A stretch of 22,327 nt of DNA from a virus, in the IMG/VR virus record IMGVR_UViG_3300009034_002052, positions 1-22,327 of that record; one strand, 5' to 3'. A program made the position numbers and the translations under genes. Below the pieces are notes generated by a model, which saw nothing but the letters and a program-made list of their open reading frames with translations, did no database searches and had not been told where the DNA came from. Below, piece by piece: positions 15,423-20,963 of this stretch (position 1 is its first letter; every line of letters begins with the position of its first letter).

Positions 15423-15747
15423 TTATGGTAACTCTTTCATCTATTGTTGTGGTTGTGGATGCTTCAATTTTACGAGTTTGTTTCGCTACGAAGAGTTTAG
15501 TAAGTTGACGGAATGCTTCACGTTTATCTTCTTTTCTTAGTTCACCATAATGTTCAAGCCATAACGAGCCTACCCATTCATCAAAGTCAAGTGTTTGCAT
15601 CCAACGAGCAATCTTACGGTTCACGGTTTCCCGTCGTTTCTTAAGAAGTACTGCTATTTCACTTTGGTTTTTGCCATCAAGGATGAACCCTTTAATCTTT
15701 GCAATATCAAGTCGGTCTGTTGCTGAAAGTGTGAGGTTTTGTGACAT
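15328..15747 (-). CDS. Terminase small subunit-like protein
   Basis: The protein has 139 residues directly upstream of and overlapping TerL. A helix-turn-helix is visible at about residues 14-50 (AKIKGFILDGKNQSEIAVLLKKRRETVNRKIARW), which would bind the packaging start site on viral DNA. A Thr-rich beta segment (ASTTTTIDERVTINVTTDEDD) and a basic C-terminal helix ILNKKLPRTKK follow and may contact TerL. The small-subunit label comes from HTH plus position; sequences of this family are poorly conserved. Confidence 0.72.
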   Translation of the reverse strand: MSQNLTLSATDRLDIAKIKGFILDGKNQSEIAVLLKKRRETVNRKIARWMQTLDFDEWVGSLWLEHYGELRKEDKREAFRQLTKLFVAKQTRKIEASTTTTIDERVTINVTTDEDDILNRAASILNKKLPRTKKSDSIH

Positions 15748-15749
15748 CT

Positions 15750-15830
15750 TTAATCGCCTGTGCTACTCCATCGGCTTATATTGTTCCATGTGTTGCTATC
15801 ATATTGCAACCGAATCTTATAATACCTCAA
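15750..15830 (-). CDS. Putative 26-residue peptide
   Basis: A TTG at 15830 overlaps the upstream stop as TTGA. The frame (LRYYKIRLQYDSNTWNNISRW) ends 2 bases before the TerS ATG. It fills the gap exactly and carries the aromatic, basic composition of its neighbour, but no strong ribosome site is seen. Function unknown. Confidence 0.35.
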   Translation of the reverse strand: MRYYKIRLQYDSNTWNNISRWSSTGD

Positions 15831-15955
15831 GGATACTGTTCCACCTTGCTTTCTCCAAGTTTACGTCCATCCAACGTCCAAAACTCCACATGATCTGTGT
15901 AGTGTAGTTCGTAGTGGGGTTCAGGTTTGTACCTTTTGATTATGTAGGGTGTCAT
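15827..15955 (-). CDS. Small basic protein of unknown function
   Basis: The protein has 42 residues, beginning MTPYIIKRYKPEPHYELHY. It starts in an ATGA overlap with the stop of the zinc-ribbon-like gene, with GGAG 8 bases upstream. It is rich in Tyr, His and Lys and probably forms a small beta hairpin (VEFWTLDGRKLGE). It is one member of the chain of coupled micro-genes before the terminase. No family recognised. Confidence 0.6.
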   Translation of the reverse strand: MTPYIIKRYKPEPHYELHYTDHVEFWTLDGRKLGESKVEQYP

Positions 15956-16110
15956 GTGATTTCTCCTTTATCTAATCCATTTCGTAGATACGCTTTGTAA
16001 CATGCTTTCACGCCTGTTTTGCCACGGAAATACCATTCTCCTTCGTAGATTGTGTGTATTCCTCCACAAGCTGTGCATTGATGGTTTTTGCGTGCCTTAC
16101 GAAGAGTCAT
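15952..16110 (-). CDS. Small Cys-containing (zinc-ribbon-like) protein
   Basis: The protein has 52 residues. It contains HQCTACGG near the N-terminus and KACYKAYLRNG later, so one CxxC knuckle plus a His and a further Cys could bind zinc. The N-terminus is basic (MTLRKARKNH). It overlaps the preceding 60-residue gene by 14 bases and the next gene by 4. Small zinc proteins of this sort often bind nucleic acid or modulate polymerase; no more can be said here. Confidence 0.6.
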   Translation of the reverse strand: MTLRKARKNHQCTACGGIHTIYEGEWYFRGKTGVKACYKAYLRNGLDKGEIT

Positions 16111-16279
16111 GTATAGTCACAGCTTTTACACAAAAGTCACGTTCAGGAACTACACTGTTGCCTATTGCTATAAGGTCTATGGCTTTCTTGATTGCCTGCT
16201 CCAAGCCTGTGGCTTCCACGGTTTCTTCTAACGTGAGTTTTGCTTTCTCGCTGTACAAACGTGTCAGATAGGTTTTCAC
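16097..16279 (-). CDS. Small protein of unknown function
   Basis: The protein has 60 residues with a GTG start and GGAGGTG upstream. An apparent beta-alpha-beta pattern is present: MKTYLTRLYSEKAKLTLEETVEA, then the helix GLEQAIKKAIDLI, then FCVKAVTIHD. The phrase 'V-A-GLEQAI-KA' appears in small archaeal viral proteins of unknown role. It is coupled to the Cys-containing gene downstream. Confidence 0.6.
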   Translation of the reverse strand: MKTYLTRLYSEKAKLTLEETVEATGLEQAIKKAIDLIAIGNSVVPERDFCVKAVTIHDSS

Positions 16280-16304
16280 TCACACACACCTCCCTATGAG
16301 TTTT

Positions 16305-16321
16305 GTAACCGTTTAGGTTAC
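16305..16321. other. 6-bp inverted repeat overlapping a stop codon
   Basis: GTAACC, five bases, GGTTAC is a perfect hairpin that includes the TAA of the Cys-rich peptide (16318-16320). It sits about 26 bases before the GTG of the 60-residue gene, so it could modulate readthrough or coupling, or be a dyad operator. Confidence 0.35.
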
Positions 16322-16419
16322 TCGGATTTTCGTTTCACTCTTTCATCTGGAATACCACAAGTCAAACCGTCAAGAGGACATCGCCACTCTTTTGTTGAAT
16401 AGCAGTTTGCACAAGTCAA
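16318..16419 (-). CDS. Cys-rich micro-protein (33 residues)
   Basis: A TTG at 16419 overlaps the stop of the preceding micro-gene (TTGA) and has AAAGGAG 7 bases upstream, a good site. The peptide reads (M)TCANCYSTKEWRCPLDG and continues with one more Cys. Four Cys spaced CxxC-x7-C-x6-C could hold one zinc ion. The size and composition suggest a zinc knuckle that binds nucleic acid or protein. It is too short for automatic gene callers. Confidence 0.55.
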   Translation of the reverse strand: MTCANCYSTKEWRCPLDGLTCGIPDERVKRKSE

Positions 16420-16520
16420 GTGTATTCTCCTTTGAAGTATCCCAAATGCTTTAGTATCAAATATTTTAGTTCAAGATAATATTCTTTGATAAGTATGCGA
16501 ATTTCCCAAAGAGCAACCAT
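16416..16520 (-). CDS. Putative 34-residue helical peptide
   Basis: An ATG at 16520 follows an AAAAGGAG site. The peptide MVALWEIRILIKEYYLELKY continues as one long amphipathic, Leu/Ile/Tyr-rich helix. Its stop overlaps the next start. Overlap at both ends and the ribosome site favour a real gene; a membrane-surface helix is possible. Confidence 0.45.
   Translation of the reverse strand: MVALWEIRILIKEYYLELKYLILKHLGYFKGEYT
16418..16433 (-). repeat. 16-base repeated ribosome-site element, copy 1
   Basis: The minus-strand AAAGGAGAATACACTT block is identical to 16524-16539. It supplies the ribosome site of the Cys-rich micro-protein. Confidence 0.7.
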
Positions 16521-16523
16521 ACT

Positions 16524-16539
16524 AAGTGTATTCTCCTTT
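16524..16539 (-). repeat. 16-base repeated ribosome-site element, copy 2
   Basis: Same 16 bases 106 positions away, serving as ribosome site of the 34-residue helical peptide. This suggests that leader and gene were duplicated together, or selection for this exact leader. Confidence 0.7.
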
Positions 16540-16704
16540 TATGTCCCGCTGATTGAACCTATTCGGTTTTGCGAGCGCCGACAACTCGCTAATTCAAACA
16601 CCTTCTTCATTAGTCGACGGGGACTTTAAATTCAGCTCAACCAGTTTCGGGTATTTTTGTGTAGGTCTGGCAAGAGTGAAAGGGAGGATAAGTATTGCCT
16701 TCAT
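16539..16704 (-). other. Gap with two possible micro-ORFs
   Basis: Two short frames fit here. One, 16704-16594, has 36 residues starting MKAILILPFTLARPTQKY. The other, 16610-16539, has 23 residues starting MKKVFELASCRRSQ. They overlap by 17 bases. Neither has a convincing ribosome site. The stretch may be a leader region before the micro-gene chain. I cannot decide. Confidence 0.3.
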
Positions 16705-16714
16705 CCCAACACTA

Positions 16715-17146
16715 TTATGCTTCTGTAGCTGTAACCGTGAATGTCCAGCCCAGAACTGTGCCACCCTGTGCATCTGCAGGTGCAGTTAAAGTTAAGGGGC
16801 CCGTAGCGGTTTCGGTTGGCGCAATTGTTACTGAGTCAGGAGTCCAAATTTGAAGCCATCCCTCGGGTAAGTCGTTAGTAAAGGTTAATGTCACGGTGAT
16901 TGAGCCTGTGTTTGTAACCGTTAAAACGGAATTTACTGTTTCTCCTGCCGTAATTGTTTCCCAGTCCCACCCCTCTGTTTTAGGGTCAAACGGTATGCCA
17001 TCCAAGGTGAAAGCTAAGCCGATACCAGACACCGTCACGGTTTGAGAAATAATGTACTCTTGAACTGCGTAAGCTACTGCTACTCCAAGCGATAACGTTA
17101 CTAATGCAATGATTATCCATTTCAAGTTTTTGTTCAAGTGTTTCAC
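16715..17146 (-). CDS. Exported Ig-like beta-sandwich protein
   Basis: The protein has 143 residues from the GTG at 17146. A TTG at 17137 with GAGGTGA 5 bases upstream is an equally good start. One transmembrane or signal segment is seen (WIIIALVTLSLGVAVAYAV, residues 10-28). It is followed by an all-beta domain with TAGETVNSVLTVTNTGSITVTLTF and a Thr/Gly/Pro-rich close. This architecture matches the membrane-anchored, CARDB/SipW-like Ig proteins common in archaeal cell envelopes. It could be a virion surface or host-envelope protein. It overlaps the upstream coiled-coil gene by 4 bases. Confidence 0.62.
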   Translation of the reverse strand: MKHLNKNLKWIIIALVTLSLGVAVAYAVQEYIISQTVTVSGIGLAFTLDGIPFDPKTEGWDWETITAGETVNSVLTVTNTGSITVTLTFTNDLPEGWLQIWTPDSVTIAPTETATGPLTLTAPADAQGGTVLGWTFTVTATEA

Positions 17147-17676
17147 CTCACTATGACTTTTTCTTTCTGTTTAAACTCTTCAATCCAACCCTTCAACTCG
17201 TCGATTGTAGCGTTTGCGTTGCTGAGTTCTTTCTCCTTAGCTTGTAGAAGTGTGCTGTTTGCGTTAGAGGCGACTTGCTGTTCTAACCCTTTGATCTGCT
17301 CGACTTGACTTGTGATTGTGGTTTTCTGACTATCAATAGTTTGATTTAACATTTCTGCTTGCTGAGCTGCATAAGCTTGAGTGCCATAAACCATTTCTTT
17401 AACTTCCTCTGTCTGCTGTTTAGCCTGTCGTAAACTCGTGAACAATTTGCCTACAACCAAACTCACTGAACCTATTGCACCTGCAGCTGAAGCGAGGACT
17501 TGAACGGGCTGCTGCATAATCCAAGACACAGCGTTTTGTATGGTTGCTGGAAGGTTGCTTAACATTGTTGGGATGTTGCTGACAACGTTTATTCCATGTG
17601 CAAGGTATAGGTAGCCTCCGAAGCCGATAGCAAATAAGCAGGCGATGAGTAATAGTTGTTTAATCAATATAATCAC
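17143..17676 (-). CDS. Membrane protein with C-terminal coiled coil
   Basis: The protein has 177 residues. A strong transmembrane segment lies at residues 3-26 (LIKQLLLIACLFAIGFGGYLYL). A second apolar stretch lies at 57-80 (PVQVLASAAGAIGSVSLVVGKLF). From about 84 to 175 the chain is a Gln/Glu/Ala-rich coiled coil. Two TM segments and a long coil suggest a holin-like pore or spanin-type protein, or a membrane tether. It is not a tape measure, being far too short. Its 5' end overlaps the mini winged-helix gene by 17 bases. Confidence 0.55.
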   Translation of the reverse strand: MIILIKQLLLIACLFAIGFGGYLYLAHGINVVSNIPTMLSNLPATIQNAVSWIMQQPVQVLASAAGAIGSVSLVVGKLFTSLRQAKQQTEEVKEMVYGTQAYAAQQAEMLNQTIDSQKTTITSQVEQIKGLEQQVASNANSTLLQAKEKELSNANATIDELKGWIEEFKQKEKVIVR

Positions 17677-17821
17677 TTGTTTCTTTTCGGTTAAGTGTAA
17701 TAACGGTTTTTAAGCCTTTTTTAGTAAGAGCATAATCTTTTTTTCCGTTAACAACCCTAACCTCAGCTAATCCCTTCTGAACCAACAGCGACAAAGCTTT
17801 GTCAATTTCCTTATGACTCAT
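17660..17821 (-). CDS. Mini winged-helix DNA-binding protein
   Basis: The protein has 53 residues. The sequence MSHKEIDKALSLLVQKGLAE, then VRVVNGKKDYALTKKGLKTV, is the C-terminal half of a MarR/PadR-type winged helix: recognition helix, the beta wing 'V-NGKK-YALT-KG', and a closing helix. It has no N-terminal helix pair, so it probably dimerises or works with a partner. It starts in an ATGA overlap with the GAP1-like gene and overlaps the next by 17 bases, so it belongs to the GTPase module and may regulate it. Confidence 0.62.
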   Translation of the reverse strand: MSHKEIDKALSLLVQKGLAEVRVVNGKKDYALTKKGLKTVITLNRKETSDYID

Positions 17822-18165
17822 TTTGTGTCTATCCTTATCGGCTCCAACTTTTCAGGCTTCTCCAACCTCTCAACGAAATAGTCTTTCAACAGTTCAAGTG
17901 GTTCAGTGAAAGCAAGATAATCCATGAGGCGCATAGCAATAGTGCTGTTCCAAACTCCATTACGTCCAAACTCGTCTTGTACCTTGCTCACTTTTGTTAT
18001 CGTGATTACTCCGTTGGGCCACAAGTTGCTATATTCTTTTGGTTTTTCAAGTTTGCACAAGTAGTCGATGATGTCTCCATTTAACAGCTCTTTTAAGCTT
18101 GGGCTCGGCAACAGTTTGATGCCATAGCCTTTAATCATGCCATAAACGAAATGTTCTACTTTCAT
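17818..18165 (-). CDS. GAP1 N-domain-like partner of the GTPase
   Basis: The protein has 115 residues. The pattern FVYGMIKGYGIKLLPSPSL (6-24), then WPNGVITITKVSKVQDEFGRNGVWNSTIAM (48-78) and MDYLAF, resembles the N-terminal domain of GTPase-associated protein 1 (GAP1-N). The family's 'YG---GY-LL--SP' and 'D--GR-GVWNHT' phrases can be made out, though the family His after GVWN is replaced by Ser. In cellular genomes GAP1 is encoded beside P-loop GTPases of NTPase-driven conflict systems. Here it overlaps the GTPase gene by 4 bases (ATGA at 18162-18165), strong support for a functional pair. The middle and C-terminal GAP1 domains are absent. The function is inferred; the assignment rests on recalled motifs. 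Confidence 0.5.
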   Translation of the reverse strand: MKVEHFVYGMIKGYGIKLLPSPSLKELLNGDIIDYLCKLEKPKEYSNLWPNGVITITKVSKVQDEFGRNGVWNSTIAMRLMDYLAFTEPLELLKDYFVERLEKPEKLEPIRIDTK

Positions 18166-19154
18166 GCTGCAAACGTCTTCAAAAAGTTAATTAGATTCCT
18201 GTAACCAAGAGCATAATATTCAGGCACTCTGCCATAGGTGAGCCACTCGTTTGGCGGTTTCACTTTAATTATAGGTCCACCCTCAGGCCAACGTTTCTCT
18301 TTACCAGTCTGTGCATCCACTTCTGTTTGGACGAAGCTTGGAAAGAACTGAATGTTTTTTATGCGACTACTCTTCAACGCCATGCTGGTTGCGGGGAAAC
18401 AAATGTTCATGAAGTTCTGTAAACCCAAGCCCGTTGGATCAAGAATGTCCATGCCCCACTTACTCGCGTAAGGCATGATAAGATCCCATTTTGTGATTAC
18501 ACAAGCTACAGCTTTTATGGGTTTTGCGTGAGTTTGATCTTTATAGTCAATTATTGCACTTAAGATTCTTTTCAAGTTCACATCAGGATCAATAGGTAAG
18601 TCACCTGTTTCCCGTTCCAACTGTATGTCATGATGGTGAACAAGGGCACGGCTTGCTGGAATTGCCATCACGAAGCCTTCCGCATTGCGAACATCTTGAA
18701 TGAGCCTGAGACTTTGGTTATATTCTTCAAGGCTTGGAGCGTACGGTTCTTTATGTTTTATCATGGCTACTATGTCTTCACCAGCTACATCAACGATGGG
18801 TATGTGAATGCGTTTGTCACCCCAAACTCCAGCCCACTCCATGAGCAAGCCCGCTTCAATAGTGCTTGTTTGGTAAGGACGAGTTTTATTTGGGAAGCGT
18901 CCTGTTCTCAGTAGGCTCGCACCCTCTTCTATGTCGCTGGTGCCCTCAAGAACACGGCATGTAAACTGTTGTTCCCTTGCTGACATGGTTTGTGCTGTTA
19001 ATAGTATTAAATCAGCGATTGTGGTTTTGCCAGCTCCTTGTGTACCCACTAATGCGAATCTGCATTTGAAGCTATGCCATTCGGTTGGTCGCATGTGCTG
19101 AGGAAACAGCACTTTTGTTTTTGGAGGCTTAAACATTTTTTTTAGGAAACTCAT
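18162..19154 (-). CDS. P-loop GTPase, DO-GTPase/Ras-like
   Basis: The protein has 330 residues. A basic leader precedes the P-loop GTQGAGKT (37-44). The second metal site is VDVAGED (D122, G125), a G3-like DxxG followed by Glu instead of the usual Gln. ITKWD (220-224) is a TKxD guanine-specificity motif, so GTP rather than ATP is expected. An extra insert with a long helix (EEYNQSLRLIQDVRNAEG) separates G3 and G4. DxAGE plus TKxD recalls the double-GTPase families found in bacterial conflict systems, but only one GTPase domain is clear here. The gene lies 7 bases after the two-TM gene and overlaps the GAP1-like gene. Viral DNA translocation or host interference are both possible. Confidence 0.75.
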   Translation of the reverse strand: MSFLKKMFKPPKTKVLFPQHMRPTEWHSFKCRFALVGTQGAGKTTIADLILLTAQTMSAREQQFTCRVLEGTSDIEEGASLLRTGRFPNKTRPYQTSTIEAGLLMEWAGVWGDKRIHIPIVDVAGEDIVAMIKHKEPYAPSLEEYNQSLRLIQDVRNAEGFVMAIPASRALVHHHDIQLERETGDLPIDPDVNLKRILSAIIDYKDQTHAKPIKAVACVITKWDLIMPYASKWGMDILDPTGLGLQNFMNICFPATSMALKSSRIKNIQFFPSFVQTEVDAQTGKEKRWPEGGPIIKVKPPNEWLTYGRVPEYYALGYRNLINFLKTFAA

Positions 19155-19160
19155 GCAAAC

Positions 19161-19556
19161 CTACTTCTTTTCGGGTTCAACGGGTTGAGGGGTGACTGGT
19201 GAAGATTGCCCTTGTGGGATTGCCACAGGCTGAGCTGTGGGAGCCGCTTGGTAACCATACGCTTCTTTAACTGCGCTTCTTGCTGCTGATTGCCTAATTT
19301 TGTTGTAAACATTGTGTCCTTGCCATGTGATTAAGAATGTAACTACACTAAAGAATGCACCGCTGATCCAGACATCCCATGTTTGCCACCAAACATTTCC
19401 AGTAATTGCAGTGTACACGGCTGTGATGAATCCTGTAACTGTGGGTCCGAGTGTGTTGTCGATGCTGCCACCCCAACCAGGATTAATCTTGCTGATGAGT
19501 AGGTAGCCTATGCCAATGGCGATTAAGATTATGAGTAACAGTTTTTTTTTCGACAT
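19161..19556 (-). CDS. Small two-TM membrane protein
   Basis: The protein has 131 residues. TM1 lies at residues 4-22 (LLLIILIAIGIGYLL) behind a Lys-rich start, so the N-terminus is probably cytoplasmic. TM2 lies at about 59-79 (WDVWISGAFFSVVTFLITW). The last 30 residues are Pro/Gln-rich and unstructured. A GGTGATG site precedes the ATG, which overlaps the stop of the start-less ORF (TAATG). It could be a holin or an anchor for the GTPase that follows 6 bases downstream. Confidence 0.65.
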   Translation of the reverse strand: MSKKKLLLIILIAIGIGYLLISKINPGWGGSIDNTLGPTVTGFITAVYTAITGNVWWQTWDVWISGAFFSVVTFLITWQGHNVYNKIRQSAARSAVKEAYGYQAAPTAQPVAIPQGQSSPVTPQPVEPEKK

Positions 19557-19837
19557 TACAACATCACCCCCTTCCTGTTTTTCTGGAATGTGCCACGACC
19601 CAATGCATCATAGAAAATTTCGCCCTGCTCATAATGGCTTGTGGCTTCGGGTAGAACATATTCAAACTGTGTTTTTAACTGTTTGTGAGTGAGGTCTAAC
19701 GCGTTTTGTGTGCAAACAGTTTCACTTAACTTTTGGTCTTGGAAGCTAACGGATGAGATGAATTTGCGTGCAAACTTTTTTTGTTGTCGGCGTATCTCGC
19801 CTTGTATACTTCTGGTTCCTCGTCGATGGGTTATGAT
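19556..19837 (-). CDS. First ORF of the leftward unit, no ordinary start codon
   Basis: An open frame of up to 106 codons (19873-19556) follows the divergent promoters and contains no ATG, GTG or TTG near its 5' end. The segment ITHRRGTRSIQGEIRRQQKK, then RKFISSVSFQDQKL and FEYVLPEATSHYEQGEIFYD, reads like a real, basic, helical protein. A strong CGGAGGAG site lies at 19852-19845. Starts at ATC (19837) or ATA (19834) would be 9-12 bases away. The TTG at 19841 is in another frame and would need a one-base slip, possible at the seven-A run (19782-19776 on the plus strand as T). It ends by overlapping the next ATG. Function unknown. Confidence 0.5.
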   Translation of the reverse strand: MITHRRGTRSIQGEIRRQQKKFARKFISSVSFQDQKLSETVCTQNALDLTHKQLKTQFEYVLPEATSHYEQGEIFYDALGRGTFQKNRKGVML

Positions 19838-19873
19838 ACAACCGCTCCTCCGTTTTAATTTGGGGGCGAACTG

Positions 19874-19884
19874 TTAAGTCTTAA
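19874..19884. promoter_or_regulatory. TTAAG-T-CTTAA dyad between divergent promoters
   Basis: A perfect 11-base palindrome with a one-base centre, placed near the expected leftward transcription start and between the two promoters. Candidate operator for the AbrB-like or winged-helix regulator. Confidence 0.35.
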
Positions 19885-19893
19885 GATTGCTGT

Positions 19894-19901
19894 GCTTTTA
19901 T
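19894..19901 (-). promoter_or_regulatory. Possible leftward TATA box
   Basis: ATAAAAGC, preceded by an A/C-rich stretch, lies about 50 bases before the ribosome site of the first leftward ORF, giving a start near 19870. It is weaker than the rightward box. Confidence 0.4.
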
Positions 19902-19922
19902 GGTTTTTGGTGGTTTAGAAAG

Positions 19923-19931
19923 TTTTATATA
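19923..19931 (+). promoter_or_regulatory. Rightward archaeal TATA promoter
   Basis: TTTTATATA preceded by AGAAAG (a fair BRE) is a textbook archaeal box. Transcription would begin near 19952, just at an ATG that opens an 8-codon mini-ORF (19954-19980) ending inside the first gene's start. Confidence 0.7.
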
Positions 19932-19976
19932 CCCATTCGCATATACAATCACCATGCAAATAGGAGAAAAAGAAAG

Positions 19977-20150
19977 ATGAAACCAAAAGAAGTATGGCAA
20001 GCCACCGTGATTATGATAAAACCTTACACTGACAAGTGGGACCACAAACCTTCAACGGATGACGTTCTTGAAACCCTTGCAGACCAAATCAGAAGCAAAC
20101 AATTAGATGATTATTTTCAAATTAAAGTAGCAAAGGAGACTGAACGATGA
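19977..20150 (+). CDS. Small protein of unknown function, first in the rightward operon
   Basis: The protein has 57 residues from the ATG at 19977, with AGGAG 10 bases upstream. It reads MKPKEVWQATVIMIKPYTDK and then an acidic helix LETLADQIRSKQL. A short leader plus helix suggests a small regulator or structural peptide; no family recognised. Its stop overlaps the AbrB-like gene's start (ATGA). Confidence 0.6.
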   Translation: MKPKEVWQATVIMIKPYTDKWDHKPSTDDVLETLADQIRSKQLDDYFQIKVAKETER

Positions 20151-20293
20151 GGCTTGACCGAACAAAAATCAACAAAAAAAACTTAACAACAATCCCCAAA
20201 TCAATCCGCAACGCGTTAAAACTGAAAGCGGGAGACCACATTTTATGGTGTATTGAAAACGAGAAAGTAGTAGTCTACAAGGAGGTGATGTAG
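20147..20293 (+). CDS. AbrB/SpoVT-type DNA-binding protein
   Basis: The protein has 48 residues. The swapped-hairpin pattern is clear: KKNLTTIPKSIRNALKLKAGDHILW followed by the strand EKVVVYKEVM. The 'TIP--IR-AL-LKAGD' core is diagnostic of the family. Such proteins dimerise and repress promoters; here it may control the divergent promoter upstream. Its coding end carries GGAGGTGAT, the ribosome site for the next gene. Confidence 0.85.
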   Translation: MRLDRTKINKKNLTTIPKSIRNALKLKAGDHILWCIENEKVVVYKEVM

Positions 20294-20294
20294 C

Positions 20295-20405
20295 TTGCAT
20301 TTCTATACATACCGTTGCCCTAAATGCAACTGGACTTGTCTTCGAGACACCTATGAAGAACTGGAACACGCAAAAAAAGAACATGAAAAGGTGTGTCCAA
20401 AATGA
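20295..20405 (+). CDS. Single zinc-finger micro-protein
   Basis: The protein has 36 residues, starting at a TTG with the full GGAGGTGAT site 5 bases upstream. It contains YRCPKCNWTC and, after a helix, HAKKEHEKVC, giving a C2H2/C2C-type site (CxxC, then His and Cys). A helix EELEHAKKEHE is the probable recognition part. It overlaps the nuclease gene by 4 bases. It probably binds DNA or RNA. Confidence 0.65.
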   Translation: MHFYTYRCPKCNWTCLRDTYEELEHAKKEHEKVCPK

Positions 20406-20848
20406 GTTTCAGAGAACGTATGAAAGTAAAGCGTAGCAAGGCAGAAGACCTCATTTTCATAGAACTGCAAAACAGAGGATTAACTGACAAACTCTATTCA
20501 TTAGAAAGCGTCATTGTATTGGATCGCCGCAGTCCACTACGAGGTCAGATTATACCGAAAGAAAGATTCATGCGAGACATGATCCCTGTAGAAAAAGGCG
20601 AGGGCCCAAAATTCACTGTACCCGACGTAATTGTTAGAACAACGCCACCCTCACCGTGTTATGCTGACGGCCCGCCACATCTCAAAAGAGGAAACAAAAT
20701 ACGAGACGATATGATTGATGATGAATTAAATGAATTAGGGTATCCATTCCACCGATTTCCTTACAAGGGAGACTTGGAAAGGCAGCCGACACGACTCAAT
20801 CAGATATGTGATGAAATAGAAACATTATGTCAAGAGGAGTATAAATGA
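20402..20848 (+). CDS. Vsr-like PD-(D/E)XK nuclease
   Basis: The protein has 148 residues from the ATG at 20402; a GTG at 20393 is in frame but inside the previous gene. The order of motifs follows small Vsr/DUF559-type endonucleases: an early acid E15 in RSKAEDLIF, PDV (74-76), YADGPPH (87-93, D89 as metal ligand), the helix KIRDDMIDDELNELGY (99-114) and HRFPY (117-121). These enzymes cut DNA at mismatches or specific sites. In a virus it may repair or resolve DNA or attack host DNA. Confidence 0.68.
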   Translation: MSFRERMKVKRSKAEDLIFIELQNRGLTDKLYSLESVIVLDRRSPLRGQIIPKERFMRDMIPVEKGEGPKFTVPDVIVRTTPPSPCYADGPPHLKRGNKIRDDMIDDELNELGYPFHRFPYKGDLERQPTRLNQICDEIETLCQEEYK

Positions 20849-20946
20849 ACTGTCCTAAATGCGGATCCCGAATGATTCAAGCTCGTGCAAGTTGGCTGTG
20901 CAGTAAATGTAACCATTCTAAGACGAAGGGAAGATGGATAAGTTGA
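20845..20946 (+). CDS. Zinc-ribbon micro-protein (33 residues)
   Basis: MNCPKCGSRMIQARASWLCSK followed by CNHSKTKGRW. Two CxxC knuckles 13 residues apart make a compact zinc ribbon of the TFIIS/RPB9 type. It starts in an ATGA overlap with the nuclease stop and ends 18 bases before the next gene's ATG. It could bind nucleic acid or partner the neighbouring proteins. Confidence 0.75.
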   Translation: MNCPKCGSRMIQARASWLCSKCNHSKTKGRWIS

Positions 20947-20963
20947 AGGAAGGAGAAAGTTTG

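Noticed and set aside
17143-17676. Coiled-coil membrane protein as tape measure
   Set aside because: At 177 residues it is far too short and lies in the wrong part of the operon.
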